NCBI RefSeq assembly: GCF_003024385.1
Contig: NZ_PVZN01000008.1
Location: 62,001-126,000, forward strand
DNA: 64,000 bases
DNA from: Pseudomonas sp. BBP2017
GTDB lineage: Bacteria; Pseudomonadota; Gammaproteobacteria; Pseudomonadales; Pseudomonadaceae
Direction: 5' to 3'
The position numbers and the translations under genes were made by a program. Each line of letters opens with the position of its first letter. Position 1 is the stretch's first letter. The notes beneath the pieces are model-generated. The model was not told the DNA's origin. It saw only the letters and a program-made list of their open reading frames with translations, and did no database searches. Positions 52,896 through 61,176 of this stretch are shown piece by piece.

Positions 52896-54026
52896 TTATA
52901 CGCCGGGTGCCGGCACAGGGATGGCAGTGACTCGCCAGTCATCGCCTACCGCGCGCATTTCAGTGATTTTCAGTTGCACCGCCTCATTCATGTGATTCAG
53001 CGGCCAGTCCAGCAACGGACGGGCGCTGGAACCCAGGAACTTGCCGGCAACAAAGATCTGGTACTCATCGATCAGGCCAAGCTGGGCAAAGGCGCCGACC
53101 AGGCCGGCACCGGCCTCAAGCAGCACTTCGCTGGCACCACGCTGCGCCAGTTCGCGCATCAGCGCAGACAGGTCGACCCGGCCGCCCTCGCCCGGCAGTC
53201 TCAGCAACTCATGACCAGCTTCGGCATAACGCGGGTCGTCGCTGGCGGCAGTGACCACCAGCGCCGGGCCGGCCTGGAAGAACGGCGCATCCAGCGGCAG
53301 GCGCAAGCGGCCATCGACCAACACCCGCAAAGGTGGGCGCGCCAGGGCCAGGGCTGTGGTTTGCGGATCGAGGCCCAGCTCGTCAGCGCGCACCGTCATC
53401 CGTGCCTTGTCGGCCAGGACGCTCTCGGCGCTGGTCAGCACCACGCTGGAACGCGCACGCAGGCGCTGTACCGCAGAACGTGCGGCCGGCCCGGTGATCC
53501 ACTGGCTTTCACCATTGGCCATGGCCGTGCGGCCGTCCAGGCTCATCGCCAGCTTGGCCCGTACCAATGGCAGGCCGGCTTCCATGCGCTTGAGGAAGCC
53601 CGGGTTGAGCGCGCGCGCCTCGGCTTCGAGCACGCCGCTGGTGACTTCGATGCCGACTTCGGCCAAACGCTTGAGGCCTTGACCTGCGACTTGCGGATTG
53701 GGGTCCTGCATGGCGGCGACCACCCGCGCCACGCCAGCCTTGACCAGCGCCTCGGCACACGGCGGCGTGCGCCCGTGGTGGCTGCACGGTTCAAGGGTGA
53801 CGTAGGCGCAGGCGCCACGAGCCAGCTCGCCGGCCTGACGCAGCGCGTGCACTTCGGCATGCGGCTCACCGGCACGCACATGCCAGCCTTCGCCGACAAC
53901 CTGGCCGTCGCGAACAATCACACAGCCGACGCGCGGATTCGGATGGGTCGAATACAGACCCTTGCGGGCCAGTTCCAGGGCCCGGGCCATGTAGTGGGCG
54001 TCAAGTACCGCGCGTTCGTTGGACAT
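52896..54026 (-). CDS. ribD: Bifunctional riboflavin deaminase/reductase
   Basis: 376 residues catalysing two successive steps. The N-terminal deaminase has the zinc motif GEPHAEVHALRQA and YVTLEPCSHHGRTPPCAEALV. The C-terminal reductase has PLVRAKLAMSLDGRTAMANGESQWITG and VLLEAGAGLVGAF. The ATG at 54026 is preferred to a GTG two codons earlier; it lies within the last bases of nrdR, giving coupling. It leads the rib genes. Confidence 0.96.
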   Translation of the reverse strand: MSNERAVLDAHYMARALELARKGLYSTHPNPRVGCVIVRDGQVVGEGWHVRAGEPHAEVHALRQAGELARGACAYVTLEPCSHHGRTPPCAEALVKAGVARVVAAMQDPNPQVAGQGLKRLAEVGIEVTSGVLEAEARALNPGFLKRMEAGLPLVRAKLAMSLDGRTAMANGESQWITGPAARSAVQRLRARSSVVLTSAESVLADKARMTVRADELGLDPQTTALALARPPLRVLVDGRLRLPLDAPFFQAGPALVVTAASDDPRYAEAGHELLRLPGEGGRVDLSALMRELAQRGASEVLLEAGAGLVGAFAQLGLIDEYQIFVAGKFLGSSARPLLDWPLNHMNEAVQLKITEMRAVGDDWRVTAIPVPAPGV

Positions 54027-54028
54027 GC

Positions 54029-54493
54029 TCACTCTTTAGCCGGCTCACGGGCCAGGCGGTCAATTTCTTCGCGAAACTCGTTGAGGTCCTGGAAACGCCG
54101 GTAGACCGAAGCGAAACGGATATAGGCGACTTCATCGAGCTTCTGCAGCTCGTTCATCACCAGCTCACCGACCACCAGCGATTTGACCTCACGTTCGCCG
54201 GTCGCCCGCAGCTTGTGCTTGATGTGTGCCAGCGCCGCTTCCAGCCGCTCGACGCTGACCGGGCGTTTTTCCAGGGCGCGCTGCATGCCAGCGCGCAGTT
54301 TTTCTTCGTCGAAGGGTTGGCGACTGCCGTCCTGTTTGATCAGGCGCGGCAAAACCAGCTCGGCGGTTTCGAAGGTGGTGAAACGCTCACCGCAGGCAAC
54401 GCATTCGCGCCGGCGGCGCACTTGCTCGCCCTCGGCAACCAGTCGCGAGTCGATGACCTTGGTGTCGTTGGCACCGCAGAAGGGACAGTGCAT
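54029..54493 (-). CDS. nrdR: Transcriptional repressor NrdR
   Basis: Zinc-ribbon and ATP-cone repressor of ribonucleotide reductase genes. 154 residues: [18 protein letters not shown] with CxxC, then [17 protein letters not shown] with the second CxxC, followed by the ATP-cone ([19 protein letters not shown]). The long upstream open frame is not part of the gene because Met-His-Cys-Pro-Phe-Cys is the universal N-terminus. First in the nrdR-rib cluster. Confidence 0.97.
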   Translation of the reverse strand: MHCPFCGANDTKVIDSRLVAEGEQVRRRRECVACGERFTTFETAELVLPRLIKQDGSRQPFDEEKLRAGMQRALEKRPVSVERLEAALAHIKHKLRATGEREVKSLVVGELVMNELQKLDEVAYIRFASVYRRFQDLNEFREEIDRLAREPAKE

Positions 54494-54600
54494 GGTGGCA
54501 GGCAACAAAAAAAGGGAGGGCCATGGTAGCGCATCCCACTGGCAAGACAAGCCAAAGGGGTTACCATCCACTGAGGAAATATGCCGCGAAGGAATTCCCC

Positions 54601-55047
54601 ATGCCATTTCGAACGCTCGTTGTGCTCAGTTTTGCCGCCTTGCTGGCCGCCTGCAGCAGCGATCAACCGCAGCCTGCGCCGGCGCCAAAAGCACCGATAG
54701 CGAGTAAAACGGCGAAAACCCTCGGACCGTTGCCGGCCTATCAGCGTGAATTGAGCGGGACCTTGCTCAACATTCCGGCCGGAGCCGAAGTCGAACTGGC
54801 CCTGTTGGTCATCGATGAGCGCGGCCGTCCGAAAAATCTGCTGGCCAGCAGCACCCTCAGCAGCAACGGCCTGGACTTGCCGTACCAACTGCGCTTCAAC
54901 CCCGAAGCCTTCCCTGCCAGCGCGCGGGTCGAGTTGCGTGGTCGCGCGAGCAAATCCGGGCAGCTGATCCTGCACCTGCCGCCTGTACGGATTTTCCAGG
55001 CGCAAACCCAGGCCACCGGCCCGTTGCGTTTCGAAAAAGCACCATGA
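54601..55047 (+). CDS. YbaY-family lipoprotein
   Basis: 148-residue predicted lipoprotein (lipobox LLAAC) with a Pro/Ala-rich linker ([11 protein letters not shown]) and a YbaY (DUF306-adjacent) beta domain: [29 protein letters not shown]. Function unknown; members are thought to assist envelope stability. AAGGAA precedes the ATG. It is divergent from nrdR and overlaps the methyltransferase gene by four bases. Confidence 0.82.
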   Translation: MPFRTLVVLSFAALLAACSSDQPQPAPAPKAPIASKTAKTLGPLPAYQRELSGTLLNIPAGAEVELALLVIDERGRPKNLLASSTLSSNGLDLPYQLRFNPEAFPASARVELRGRASKSGQLILHLPPVRIFQAQTQATGPLRFEKAP

Positions 55048-55706
55048 TGGCACCTGCGCCTTTGCAACAAGCCTTGGGCGAGCTGCTCGGCGATGCCCGA
55101 CTGGTGATCAGCGACCTGCCCGAGTGCGCACTCAAGCTGTGGCTGATCGATGCCCAGAACATGGACCGCGAATTCAGCCCGGAAGAAACCCGGCGCATCC
55201 TCCACGAGCCGCCGTACTGGAGTTTCTGCTGGGCCAGCGGCCTGGCCATGGCTCGTTACCTGGATCAGCACCGCCACTGGGTAGAAGGCAAGCGCGTGCT
55301 GGACTTTGGCGCTGGCTCCGGGATCGCCGGGATCGCTGCCGCCCGCGCGGGTGCCCTTGAAGTAGTGGCTTGTGACCTTGATCCATTGGCCCTGCAAGCC
55401 TGCCAGGCCAATGCCGCGCTCAATGGCGTGGAACTGGGCTACTCCGAGGACTTTTTCCGGGAAGCCGACCGCTTCGACCTGATTCTGGTGGCCGACGTGC
55501 TCTACGACCGGGCCAACCTGCCATTGCTCGACGCGTTTCTCAGCCGCGCTCAGCAGGCCCTGGTGGCTGACTCGCGTGTGCGCGACTTCAGTCATCCGCT
55601 GTACCAGCCGCTGGGCGCGCTGGAGGCCCTGACCCTCCCGGATCTGGCCGAGCCCCACGAATTCCGCCGGGTCAGCCTGTACCACGCCAGCCGCCAGCCT
55701 TTATAG
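55044..55706 (+). CDS. Class I SAM-dependent methyltransferase (PrmA/ETFBKMT-like)
   Basis: 220 residues with the SAM motif VLDFGAGSGIAGIAAA, acidic motif II VACDLDPLALQACQAN and the post-motif VLYDRANLPLL. An unusual N-terminal extension (CALKLWLIDAQNMDREFSPEE, YWSFCWASGLAMARYL) is typical of the METTL20/ETFB lysine methyltransferase group, so a protein-lysine target is a reasonable guess. Two adjacent ATGs (55044, 55047) overlap the lipoprotein stop; either could be used. Confidence 0.88.
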   Translation: MMAPAPLQQALGELLGDARLVISDLPECALKLWLIDAQNMDREFSPEETRRILHEPPYWSFCWASGLAMARYLDQHRHWVEGKRVLDFGAGSGIAGIAAARAGALEVVACDLDPLALQACQANAALNGVELGYSEDFFREADRFDLILVADVLYDRANLPLLDAFLSRAQQALVADSRVRDFSHPLYQPLGALEALTLPDLAEPHEFRRVSLYHASRQPL

Positions 55707-55737
55707 TGATGCCATTCACGGATTTTCGAGAGTCGCG

Positions 55738-56610
55738 ATGAGCCAAGACACACCCTATGTTTTCGACACCAGCGCTGCTGATTTCGATCAGCTGGTAATC
55801 GCCAACTCCCACCACAAACCGGTACTGGTGGACTTCTGGGCCGAGTGGTGCGCGCCGTGCAAGGCGATGATGCCGTTGCTCGCGCAAATCACCGAGAGTT
55901 ACCAGGGCGAGCTGTTGCTGGCCAAGGTCAACTGCGATATCGAACAGGACATCGTCGCCCGCTTCGGCATTCGCAGCCTGCCTACCGTGGTGCTATTCAA
56001 AGATGGCCAGCCGGTAGACGGCTTTGCCGGTGCCCAGCCGGAATCGGCGATCCGTGCCTTGCTTGAACCCCACGTAAAAATGCCACCGCCGGCGGCCGCA
56101 AACCCGCTGGAACTGGCCCAGACGCTGTTTGCCGAAGGTCGTTTCAGCGAAGCCGAAGCCACCCTCAAGGCCCTGCTGACTGAAGACAACAGCAATGCTG
56201 CGGCGTTGATCCTGTATGCCCGCTGCCTGGCTGAGCGCGGTGAATTGGCTGAAGCCCAGACTGTGCTTGATGCGGTCAAGAGCGATGAGCACAAAGCCGC
56301 CCTGGCTGGCGCCAAGGCTCAGCTGACCTTCCTGCGCCAGGCCGCGAGCCTGCCGGAAGTCGCCGACCTCAAGGCGCGTCTGGCGCAGAACAGCGAGGAC
56401 GATGAAGCGGCTTATCAGCTGTGCATCCAGCAGCTCTCGCGCCAGCAGTACGAAGCAGCGCTGGAGGGCATGCTCAAGCTGTTCATGCGTAATCGCGGTT
56501 ATGAAGGCGGTTTGCCACACAAGACCTTGCTGCAGGTGTTCGATCTGCTGGGCAACGACCATCCGCTGGTAGGGACTTACCGGCGCAAGCTGTTTGCTGC
56601 TTTGTACTGA
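55738..56610 (+). CDS. ybbN: Thioredoxin-fold co-chaperone YbbN/CnoX
   Basis: 290 residues: an N-terminal thioredoxin domain with VDFWAEWCAPCKAMMPLL, retaining both cysteines (C38, C41), so probably redox-active unlike E. coli CnoX, which has SxxC. TPR-like repeats follow (LAQTLFAEGRFSEAEATLKALL..., EDDEAAYQLCIQQLSRQQYEAAL). CnoX acts with GroEL in chaperoning oxidised proteins; the Pseudomonas role is inferred. It follows the methyltransferase by 31 bases, and is ended by REP copy 5. Confidence 0.92.
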   Translation: MSQDTPYVFDTSAADFDQLVIANSHHKPVLVDFWAEWCAPCKAMMPLLAQITESYQGELLLAKVNCDIEQDIVARFGIRSLPTVVLFKDGQPVDGFAGAQPESAIRALLEPHVKMPPPAAANPLELAQTLFAEGRFSEAEATLKALLTEDNSNAAALILYARCLAERGELAEAQTVLDAVKSDEHKAALAGAKAQLTFLRQAASLPEVADLKARLAQNSEDDEAAYQLCIQQLSRQQYEAALEGMLKLFMRNRGYEGGLPHKTLLQVFDLLGNDHPLVGTYRRKLFAALY

Positions 56611-56620
56611 TTAGAACTTT

Positions 56621-56686
56621 TCGCGGGGCAAGCCCGCTCCCACAGGGGTGGACTTACCGCCCTGTGGGAGCGGGCTTGCCCCGCGA
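56621..56686. repeat. REP/BIME inverted pair (copy 5, perfect 27-bp arms)
   Basis: TCGCGGGGCAAGCCCGCTCC... and its complement make 27-bp perfect arms with a 12-base loop, between convergent ybbN and the 115-residue gene. Confidence 0.95.
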
Positions 56687-56692
56687 TAGCAT

Positions 56693-57040
56693 TCACCCAA
56701 GCCAATGATAAACCGGCGCATCCGCCCCGCTTTCGACCTTCACCTCGGCACTGTGGCGCAAGCGCACCAGCAGGCGCTTACCCGCAGCGGTACTGCCCGC
56801 CAGCCCTTCCAGATGCTCAAGCAACTCCGGCCCATTGAGCTGCCCAGCGTTGCGCAGCACCTCACGCGCCGCCTGCCAGAGAGCGTCATCCGGCCGGGCA
56901 TTGGCCACCGATGCCACTGCAGCAGCCGTCGCAACCGGCACTACAGTCGCTAAATGCCCCCCCAGATGCGCCCATTCCCCTGGATCCAGTTCCAGGGTCA
57001 AATCCACCGGCCAGTCGCCGATATGTCCACGAATACGCAC
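56693..57040 (-). CDS. Hypothetical protein, 115 residues
   Basis: I do not recognise a family. MRIRGHIGDWPVDLTLELDPGEWAHLGG... is followed by an Ala-rich stretch (VPVATAAAVASVAN) and a helical part (DDALWQAAREVLRNAGQL, ELLEHLEGLAG). It ends in AGKRLLVRLRHSAEVKV. No signal peptide or membrane span. The composition and length are gene-like and its position between REP copy 5 and the divergent Zur-box operon agrees with PA4062-type genes, from memory. Confidence 0.72.
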   Translation of the reverse strand: MRIRGHIGDWPVDLTLELDPGEWAHLGGHLATVVPVATAAAVASVANARPDDALWQAAREVLRNAGQLNGPELLEHLEGLAGSTAAGKRLLVRLRHSAEVKVESGADAPVYHWLG

Positions 57041-57125
57041 GGTCGCTTCCTCTACTCAGTGACGGGCTCCATGCTCCCACGCCGACGATCCTTCGCCAAG
57101 CGCACTGGCACCGGCAGAACAAGTT

Positions 57126-57138
57126 GTTATAACATAAC
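57126..57138. promoter_or_regulatory. Zur box
   Basis: GTTATAACATAAC fits the Zur operator consensus (GTTATA-N-ATAAC arms, palindromic apart from the centre) and lies 35 bases before the ATG of the His-rich protein gene. Zur with zinc should block the four-gene operon; its removal in zinc shortage should switch it on. Confidence 0.8.
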
Positions 57139-57172
57139 CAAACAAACCCTGTGCCCTCGTGGAGTTCTGCCC

Positions 57173-57739
57173 ATGCGTCGCCTGTTCCTTGCCTTGCCGT
57201 TCGCCTTGCTGCCCCTGGCCGTTGCTCACGCCCATGAGGACCACGACCACGATCATGACCACGCTCATGGCAGCCTCGCCGCCCATGAACACGGTGCTGC
57301 CCGTCTCAACGTGGTGCTTGATGGCAAGGCGCTGGAACTGGAACTGCAAAGCCCGGCGATGAACCTGGTCGGTTTCGAACACGAGGCCAGCAGTGATGCC
57401 GACAAAGCCAAGGTCGCCACCGTGCGCGCCCAGCTGGAAAAGCCACGGGCGCTGTTCACCCTGGCCAAGGCTGCCGACTGCAGCGAAAGTGCCCAGGAAC
57501 TTGAGAGCCCATTGTTCGGCGACAACCCGGCAGCTCAAGAGGCTGACAAGCATGATCACAGTGAAATTCACGCTCACTATAAATTTGATTGCGCCAAGCC
57601 CGAGCAGCTCACTGGCCTGGATCTGAGCCCACTGTTCAAGGCCTTCCCCGCCACGCAGAAAATTCAGCTACAACTGATCGGACCTAACGGCCAACAGGGT
57701 GTCGAAGCCACTGCGGCTAACGCCTCAATCCCATTCTGA
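57173..57739 (+). CDS. His-rich DUF2796 (ZrgA-like) zinc-binding periplasmic protein
   Basis: 188 residues: signal MRRLFLALPFALLPLAVAHA, then a metal-binding stretch HEDHDHDHDHAHGSLAAHEHGAARL at the new N-terminus and a second His cluster DKHDHSEIHAHYKFDC. These give high zinc capacity. DUF2796 proteins (ZrgA of Vibrio) help zinc uptake. Under an adjacent Zur box and followed by an ABC transporter; in P. aeruginosa the syntenic PA4063-PA4066 is, from memory, zinc-repressed. The chosen ATG gives a proper signal peptide. Confidence 0.92.
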   Translation: MRRLFLALPFALLPLAVAHAHEDHDHDHDHAHGSLAAHEHGAARLNVVLDGKALELELQSPAMNLVGFEHEASSDADKAKVATVRAQLEKPRALFTLAKAADCSESAQELESPLFGDNPAAQEADKHDHSEIHAHYKFDCAKPEQLTGLDLSPLFKAFPATQKIQLQLIGPNGQQGVEATAANASIPF

Positions 57740-57784
57740 AAGCCCTTTGCAGCGAAACGCCCAGGGTAACCTGGGCGTTCATTT

Positions 57785-58504
57785 ATGAGCCAGGCACTGA
57801 TTGAACTGACCGACCTGGGCTTTGCCTGGCCGGGCCAAGCCCCTTTGCTGGATATCCCCGCCTTGCGTCTTGAGGCCGGCGAATCGCTGTTTCTCAAAGG
57901 CCCCAGCGGCAGTGGCAAAACCACCCTGCTCGGCCTGCTCGGCGGTGTGCAGATGCCCGACCGCGGCAGCATCCGCCTGCTCGGCCAGGACTTGAGCGAG
58001 CTGAAACAAGGAGCCCGTGATCGTTTCCGGGTGGATCACACCGGCTACATTTTCCAGCAGTTCAACCTGCTACCGTTCCTTTCGGTACGAGAAAACGTCG
58101 AACTACCCTGCCGCTTCTCGCGCAGCCGCGCGCAACGCGCTGCCGAACGCCACGGCAGTATCGATCAGGCAGCCGCCAGCCTGCTCGCCCACCTCGGCCT
58201 GAAAGATCCGGCCTTGCTCGCCCGCCGCGCCGACAGCCTGTCGATTGGTCAGCAACAGCGGGTCGCTGCCGCTCGCGCCCTGATTGGCCAGCCGGAACTG
58301 GTGATCGCCGACGAACCGACCTCAGCCCTCGACGCCGACACCCGTGAAGCGTTCATTCGTCTGTTGTTCGCCGAATGCCGCGACGCCGGTTCCAGCCTGC
58401 TGTTCGTCAGCCATGACCAGAGCCTGGCAACGTTGTTCGACCACCAGTTGTCACTGCCCGAGCTCAACCGCGCGGCCCTGCCAGCCAACGCTCAGGAGGC
58501 CTGA
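57785..58504 (+). CDS. ABC transporter ATP-binding protein (LolD/MacB type)
   Basis: 239 residues. Walker A GPSGSGKT (~39-46), Q-loop near FQQFNLLPFLS, signature LSIGQQQR (residues 152-159) where LSGGQ is usual (Ile for the first Gly), and Walker B LVIADEPTSALD. It is 46 bases after the His-rich gene and overlaps the permease start. Together with the permease it forms a MacB/Lol-like type VII exporter-style transporter, used here in the zinc-limitation response. Confidence 0.94.
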   Translation: MSQALIELTDLGFAWPGQAPLLDIPALRLEAGESLFLKGPSGSGKTTLLGLLGGVQMPDRGSIRLLGQDLSELKQGARDRFRVDHTGYIFQQFNLLPFLSVRENVELPCRFSRSRAQRAAERHGSIDQAAASLLAHLGLKDPALLARRADSLSIGQQQRVAAARALIGQPELVIADEPTSALDADTREAFIRLLFAECRDAGSSLLFVSHDQSLATLFDHQLSLPELNRAALPANAQEA

Positions 58505-59769
58505 TGTACCTGCTCCGTCTAGCCCTGGCGAGCCTCGCCAACCGTCGTTTCACCGCCTTTCTGACCGCCTTTGCCATCGCCTTGTCGGTGTGTTTGCTGC
58601 TGGCCGTTGAGCGGGTGCGCACTGAAGCCCGCGCCAGTTTTGCCAGCACCATCAGCGGTACCGACCTGATCGTCGGCGCTCGTTCCGGTTCGGTGAACCT
58701 GCTGCTGTATTCGGTGTTCCGCATCGGCAATGCCACCAACAACATCCGCTGGGACAGTTACGCGCATTACGCCAGTGACAAGCGAGTGAAATGGGCGATT
58801 CCGATTTCACTCGGTGACTCCCATCGCGGCTACCGGGTCATGGGTACTACCGGCAGTTACTTCGAGCATTATCAGTACGGCCGTAAGCAAAACCTGCAAT
58901 TAGCCCAGGGCCGGGCGTTCGCCACCGATCCGTTCGAAGTGGTGCTGGGGGCCGAAGTTGCCCAGGCCCTGCATTACAAGCTCGGTGACAAGCTGGTGCT
59001 GGCCCACGGCGTGGCCGCCATCAGCCTGGTCAAGCATGACGACAAACCCTTCACGGTGGTCGGCGTGCTGCAGCGTACCGGCACTCCGGTGGATCGCACC
59101 TTGCACATCAGCCTGGGCGGTATGCAAGCGATGCACATCGACTGGCACAACGGCGTCCCGGCTCGTGGTGCCGGGCGGGTCAGCGCCGAGCAGGCGCGCG
59201 ACATGGACCTTGCGCCCACGGCCATCACCGCCTTCATGCTGGGCCTGAATAACAAGATCGCCACCTTCAGCCTGCAGCGCGAGATCAACGAGTATAGCAA
59301 TGAACCGCTACTGGCGATCCTGCCAGGCGTCGCTCTACAAGAACTCTGGAGCCTGATGGGCACTGCCGAGCAGGCGTTGTTCGTGGTCTCTCTGTTCGTC
59401 GTACTGACCGGGCTGATCGGCATGCTCACGGCGATCCTCACCAGCCTCAACGAACGCCGTCGGGAGATGGCCATCCTGCGCTCGGTCGGTGCCCGCCCGT
59501 GGCACATTGCCGGGCTGCTGATACTCGAAGCATTGGCCTTGGCGGTAACCGGCATCGTCGCCGGTCTTGGCTTGTTGTACTTGGGCATTGCCCTGGCCCA
59601 AGGTTATGTTCAAGCCAACTACGGGCTGTTCCTGCCGCTGGCCTGGCCGAGCCCCCACGAATGGAGCCTGTTGGCGATCATTCTGGGGGCTGCGTTGCTG
59701 ATGGGCAGCGTGCCAGCCTGGCGCGCCTATCGGCAGTCCTTGACCGATGGCCTGTCCATCCACCTGTGA
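58504..59769 (+). CDS. FtsX/MacB-type ABC permease
   Basis: 421 residues: an N-terminal membrane span (RFTAFLTAFAIALSVCLLLAVERV), a large periplasmic domain with GTDLIVGARSGSVNLLLYSVFRIGN, and three C-terminal spans (FVVSLFVVLTGLIGMLTAILTSL, LLILEALALAVTGIVAGLGLLYLG, LLAIILGAALLMGSVPAWRAY). FtsX-like permease pattern with ERRREMAILRSVGARPWHI. The overlapping ATPase gene shows they form one transporter. Cargo is unknown; zinc-linked cell-surface change or metal-complex handling is possible. Confidence 0.93.
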   Translation: MYLLRLALASLANRRFTAFLTAFAIALSVCLLLAVERVRTEARASFASTISGTDLIVGARSGSVNLLLYSVFRIGNATNNIRWDSYAHYASDKRVKWAIPISLGDSHRGYRVMGTTGSYFEHYQYGRKQNLQLAQGRAFATDPFEVVLGAEVAQALHYKLGDKLVLAHGVAAISLVKHDDKPFTVVGVLQRTGTPVDRTLHISLGGMQAMHIDWHNGVPARGAGRVSAEQARDMDLAPTAITAFMLGLNNKIATFSLQREINEYSNEPLLAILPGVALQELWSLMGTAEQALFVVSLFVVLTGLIGMLTAILTSLNERRREMAILRSVGARPWHIAGLLILEALALAVTGIVAGLGLLYLGIALAQGYVQANYGLFLPLAWPSPHEWSLLAIILGAALLMGSVPAWRAYRQSLTDGLSIHL

Positions 59770-59777
59770 GAATTCTG

Positions 59778-60293
59778 ATGCCACGCGTTTTGCTGTCGAT
59801 ACTGCTGTTGGTGACCACGCCATTGTGGGCGCAGGAGCCGCGCACCCTGGAATGGCCACAACTGATTCCCCCAGACGCACCGGTGATCCGCCCACAGTTG
59901 GCGCCGATGCATGATCTCTCGCAGTTAAGCGATGCTCTGGCTGCCGAATCTGCCCCGGCTGCCCACCAGCAAGCGCCGAACGCCCCGGTGGTCAAGGCCC
60001 TGGATGGCCAGCAGGTCAAGTTGCCGGGCTACATTGTGCCGCTGGAAGTCAGTGAAGAAGGTCGCACCACCGAGTTTCTCCTGGTGCCCTACTACGGCGC
60101 CTGCATCCATGTACCGCCGCCACCGTCGAACCAGATTGTGCATATCGTCAGTGAGATGGGTGTCAGGATCGAAGACCTCTACCAACCCTATTGGATCGAA
60201 GGCCGGATGCAGGTGAAAAACACCAGCAGCGAACTGGCCGACGCCGGCTACCAGATGGAAGCAGAGAAAATCTACGCCTATGAACTAGAATGA
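59778..60293 (+). CDS. DUF3299 secreted protein
   Basis: 171 residues with a signal peptide (MPRVLLSILLLVTTPLWA) and a DUF3299 domain: VKLPGYIVPLEVSEEGRTTEFLLVPYYGACIHVPPPPSNQ. The VPYYGACIHVPPPP segment with a conserved Cys and His is typical and could bind metal. Fourth gene of the Zur-box operon, 8 bases after the permease. Function unknown; in the same operon its homologue in P. aeruginosa is induced by zinc shortage. Confidence 0.9.
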   Translation: MPRVLLSILLLVTTPLWAQEPRTLEWPQLIPPDAPVIRPQLAPMHDLSQLSDALAAESAPAAHQQAPNAPVVKALDGQQVKLPGYIVPLEVSEEGRTTEFLLVPYYGACIHVPPPPSNQIVHIVSEMGVRIEDLYQPYWIEGRMQVKNTSSELADAGYQMEAEKIYAYELE

Positions 60294-60322
60294 ATCGCCT
60301 CTGTTCAGCTTTGACGCTTTCA

Positions 60323-60336
60323 TTGAGCTGGGTCAA
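60323..60336. promoter_or_regulatory. ANR/FNR-like site upstream of oprG
   Basis: TTGAG-CTGG-GTCAA differs by one base in each half from the TTGAT-N4-ATCAA consensus, 65 bases before the porin start. OprG in P. aeruginosa is known to be under ANR control, so the position is plausible. Confidence 0.45.
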
Positions 60337-60401
60337 ATCGCCAAACTGGTGGCTCTTTACCATTGGACGCACTTAATTCTAAACGTCCTTTGGGAGCTTC
60401 C

Positions 60402-61085
60402 ATGAACAAGTCCTTGCTCAGCGCCTCGCTCATTGCCCTGGCGCTCGCAGCCCCTGTTGCCCACGCCCACAAAGCTGGCGACTTCATCGTGCGCGCTGGC
60501 GCGATTACTACTGCTCCCAACGAAGACAGCGGTGAGATCAAGCTCGACGGCTCCAAAGCGTCCGGCACCAAGGCGACCCTGGACAGCGACACCCAGCTGG
60601 GCCTGACTTTTGCCTACATGCTGACCGACCATGTTGGCCTGGAATTGCTGGCCGCCACACCGTTCCAGCACACCGTCGGTGTCAAAGGTCTGGGCCCGGG
60701 CCTGGACGGCAAGCTGGCCGACATCAAGCAACTGCCGCCAACCCTGTCGCTGCAGTACTACCCGATGGCGCCAAGCTCGAAGTTTCAACCGTATGCCGGT
60801 ATTGGTCTGAACTACACCATGTTCTTTGACGAAGACCTGAGCAGCAACCGCAAGGCCCAAGGCTTCAGCGACCTGAAGCTGAAGGATTCGGTCGGTCTGG
60901 CAGGACAGCTGGGCATGGACTACATGATCGACGAACACTTCCTGGTCAACGCCTCGATCTGGTACATCGACATCGACACCAAGGCCACCATGGACGGCCC
61001 GAGCGCCTTGGGCGTTGGCAAGACCAAGGTCGACGTCGATGTCGATCCATGGGTCTACATGGTGGCTGTGGGTTACAAGTTCTGA
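60402..61085 (+). CDS. oprG: OmpW-family outer-membrane porin (OprG)
   Basis: 227 residues: signal peptide MNKSLLSASLIALALAAPVAHA, then an eight-strand barrel: GDFIVRAGAITTAPNEDSGEI, TQLGLTFAYMLTDHVGLELLAATPFQH and a C-terminus MVAVGYKF with the terminal Phe needed for insertion. OmpW/OprG passes small hydrophobic molecules. The first ATG 13 codons upstream gives an unsuitable N-terminus. It follows the Zur operon, with REP copy 6 behind it, as in PA4067. Confidence 0.93.
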   Translation: MNKSLLSASLIALALAAPVAHAHKAGDFIVRAGAITTAPNEDSGEIKLDGSKASGTKATLDSDTQLGLTFAYMLTDHVGLELLAATPFQHTVGVKGLGPGLDGKLADIKQLPPTLSLQYYPMAPSSKFQPYAGIGLNYTMFFDEDLSSNRKAQGFSDLKLKDSVGLAGQLGMDYMIDEHFLVNASIWYIDIDTKATMDGPSALGVGKTKVDVDVDPWVYMVAVGYKF

Positions 61086-61102
61086 GTTAGCGTTTAACGC
61101 AC

Positions 61103-61165
61103 ATCGCGGGGCAAGCCCGCTCCTACAGGTATCTCATTCCTGTGGGAGCGGGCTTGCCCCGCGAT
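61103..61165. repeat. REP/BIME inverted pair (copy 6)
   Basis: ATCGCGGGGCAAGCCCGCTCCTAC and GTGGGAGCGGGCTTGCCCCGCGAT arms, one mismatch, between convergent oprG and the epimerase gene. Confidence 0.93.
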
Positions 61166-61176
61166 GCTTTCAGCCC

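Noticed and set aside
52854..54100. FMN riboswitch controlling the rib genes
   Set aside because: Gaps between the rib genes are 18-88 bases and none has the six-helix FMN pattern; the leader before nrdR also lacks it.
51741..54104. 787-codon open frame opposite ribBA, ribE and ribD
   Set aside because: It is antisense to three intact enzymes and crosses their boundaries; composition is His/Gln/Ala-rich as in typical shadow frames.
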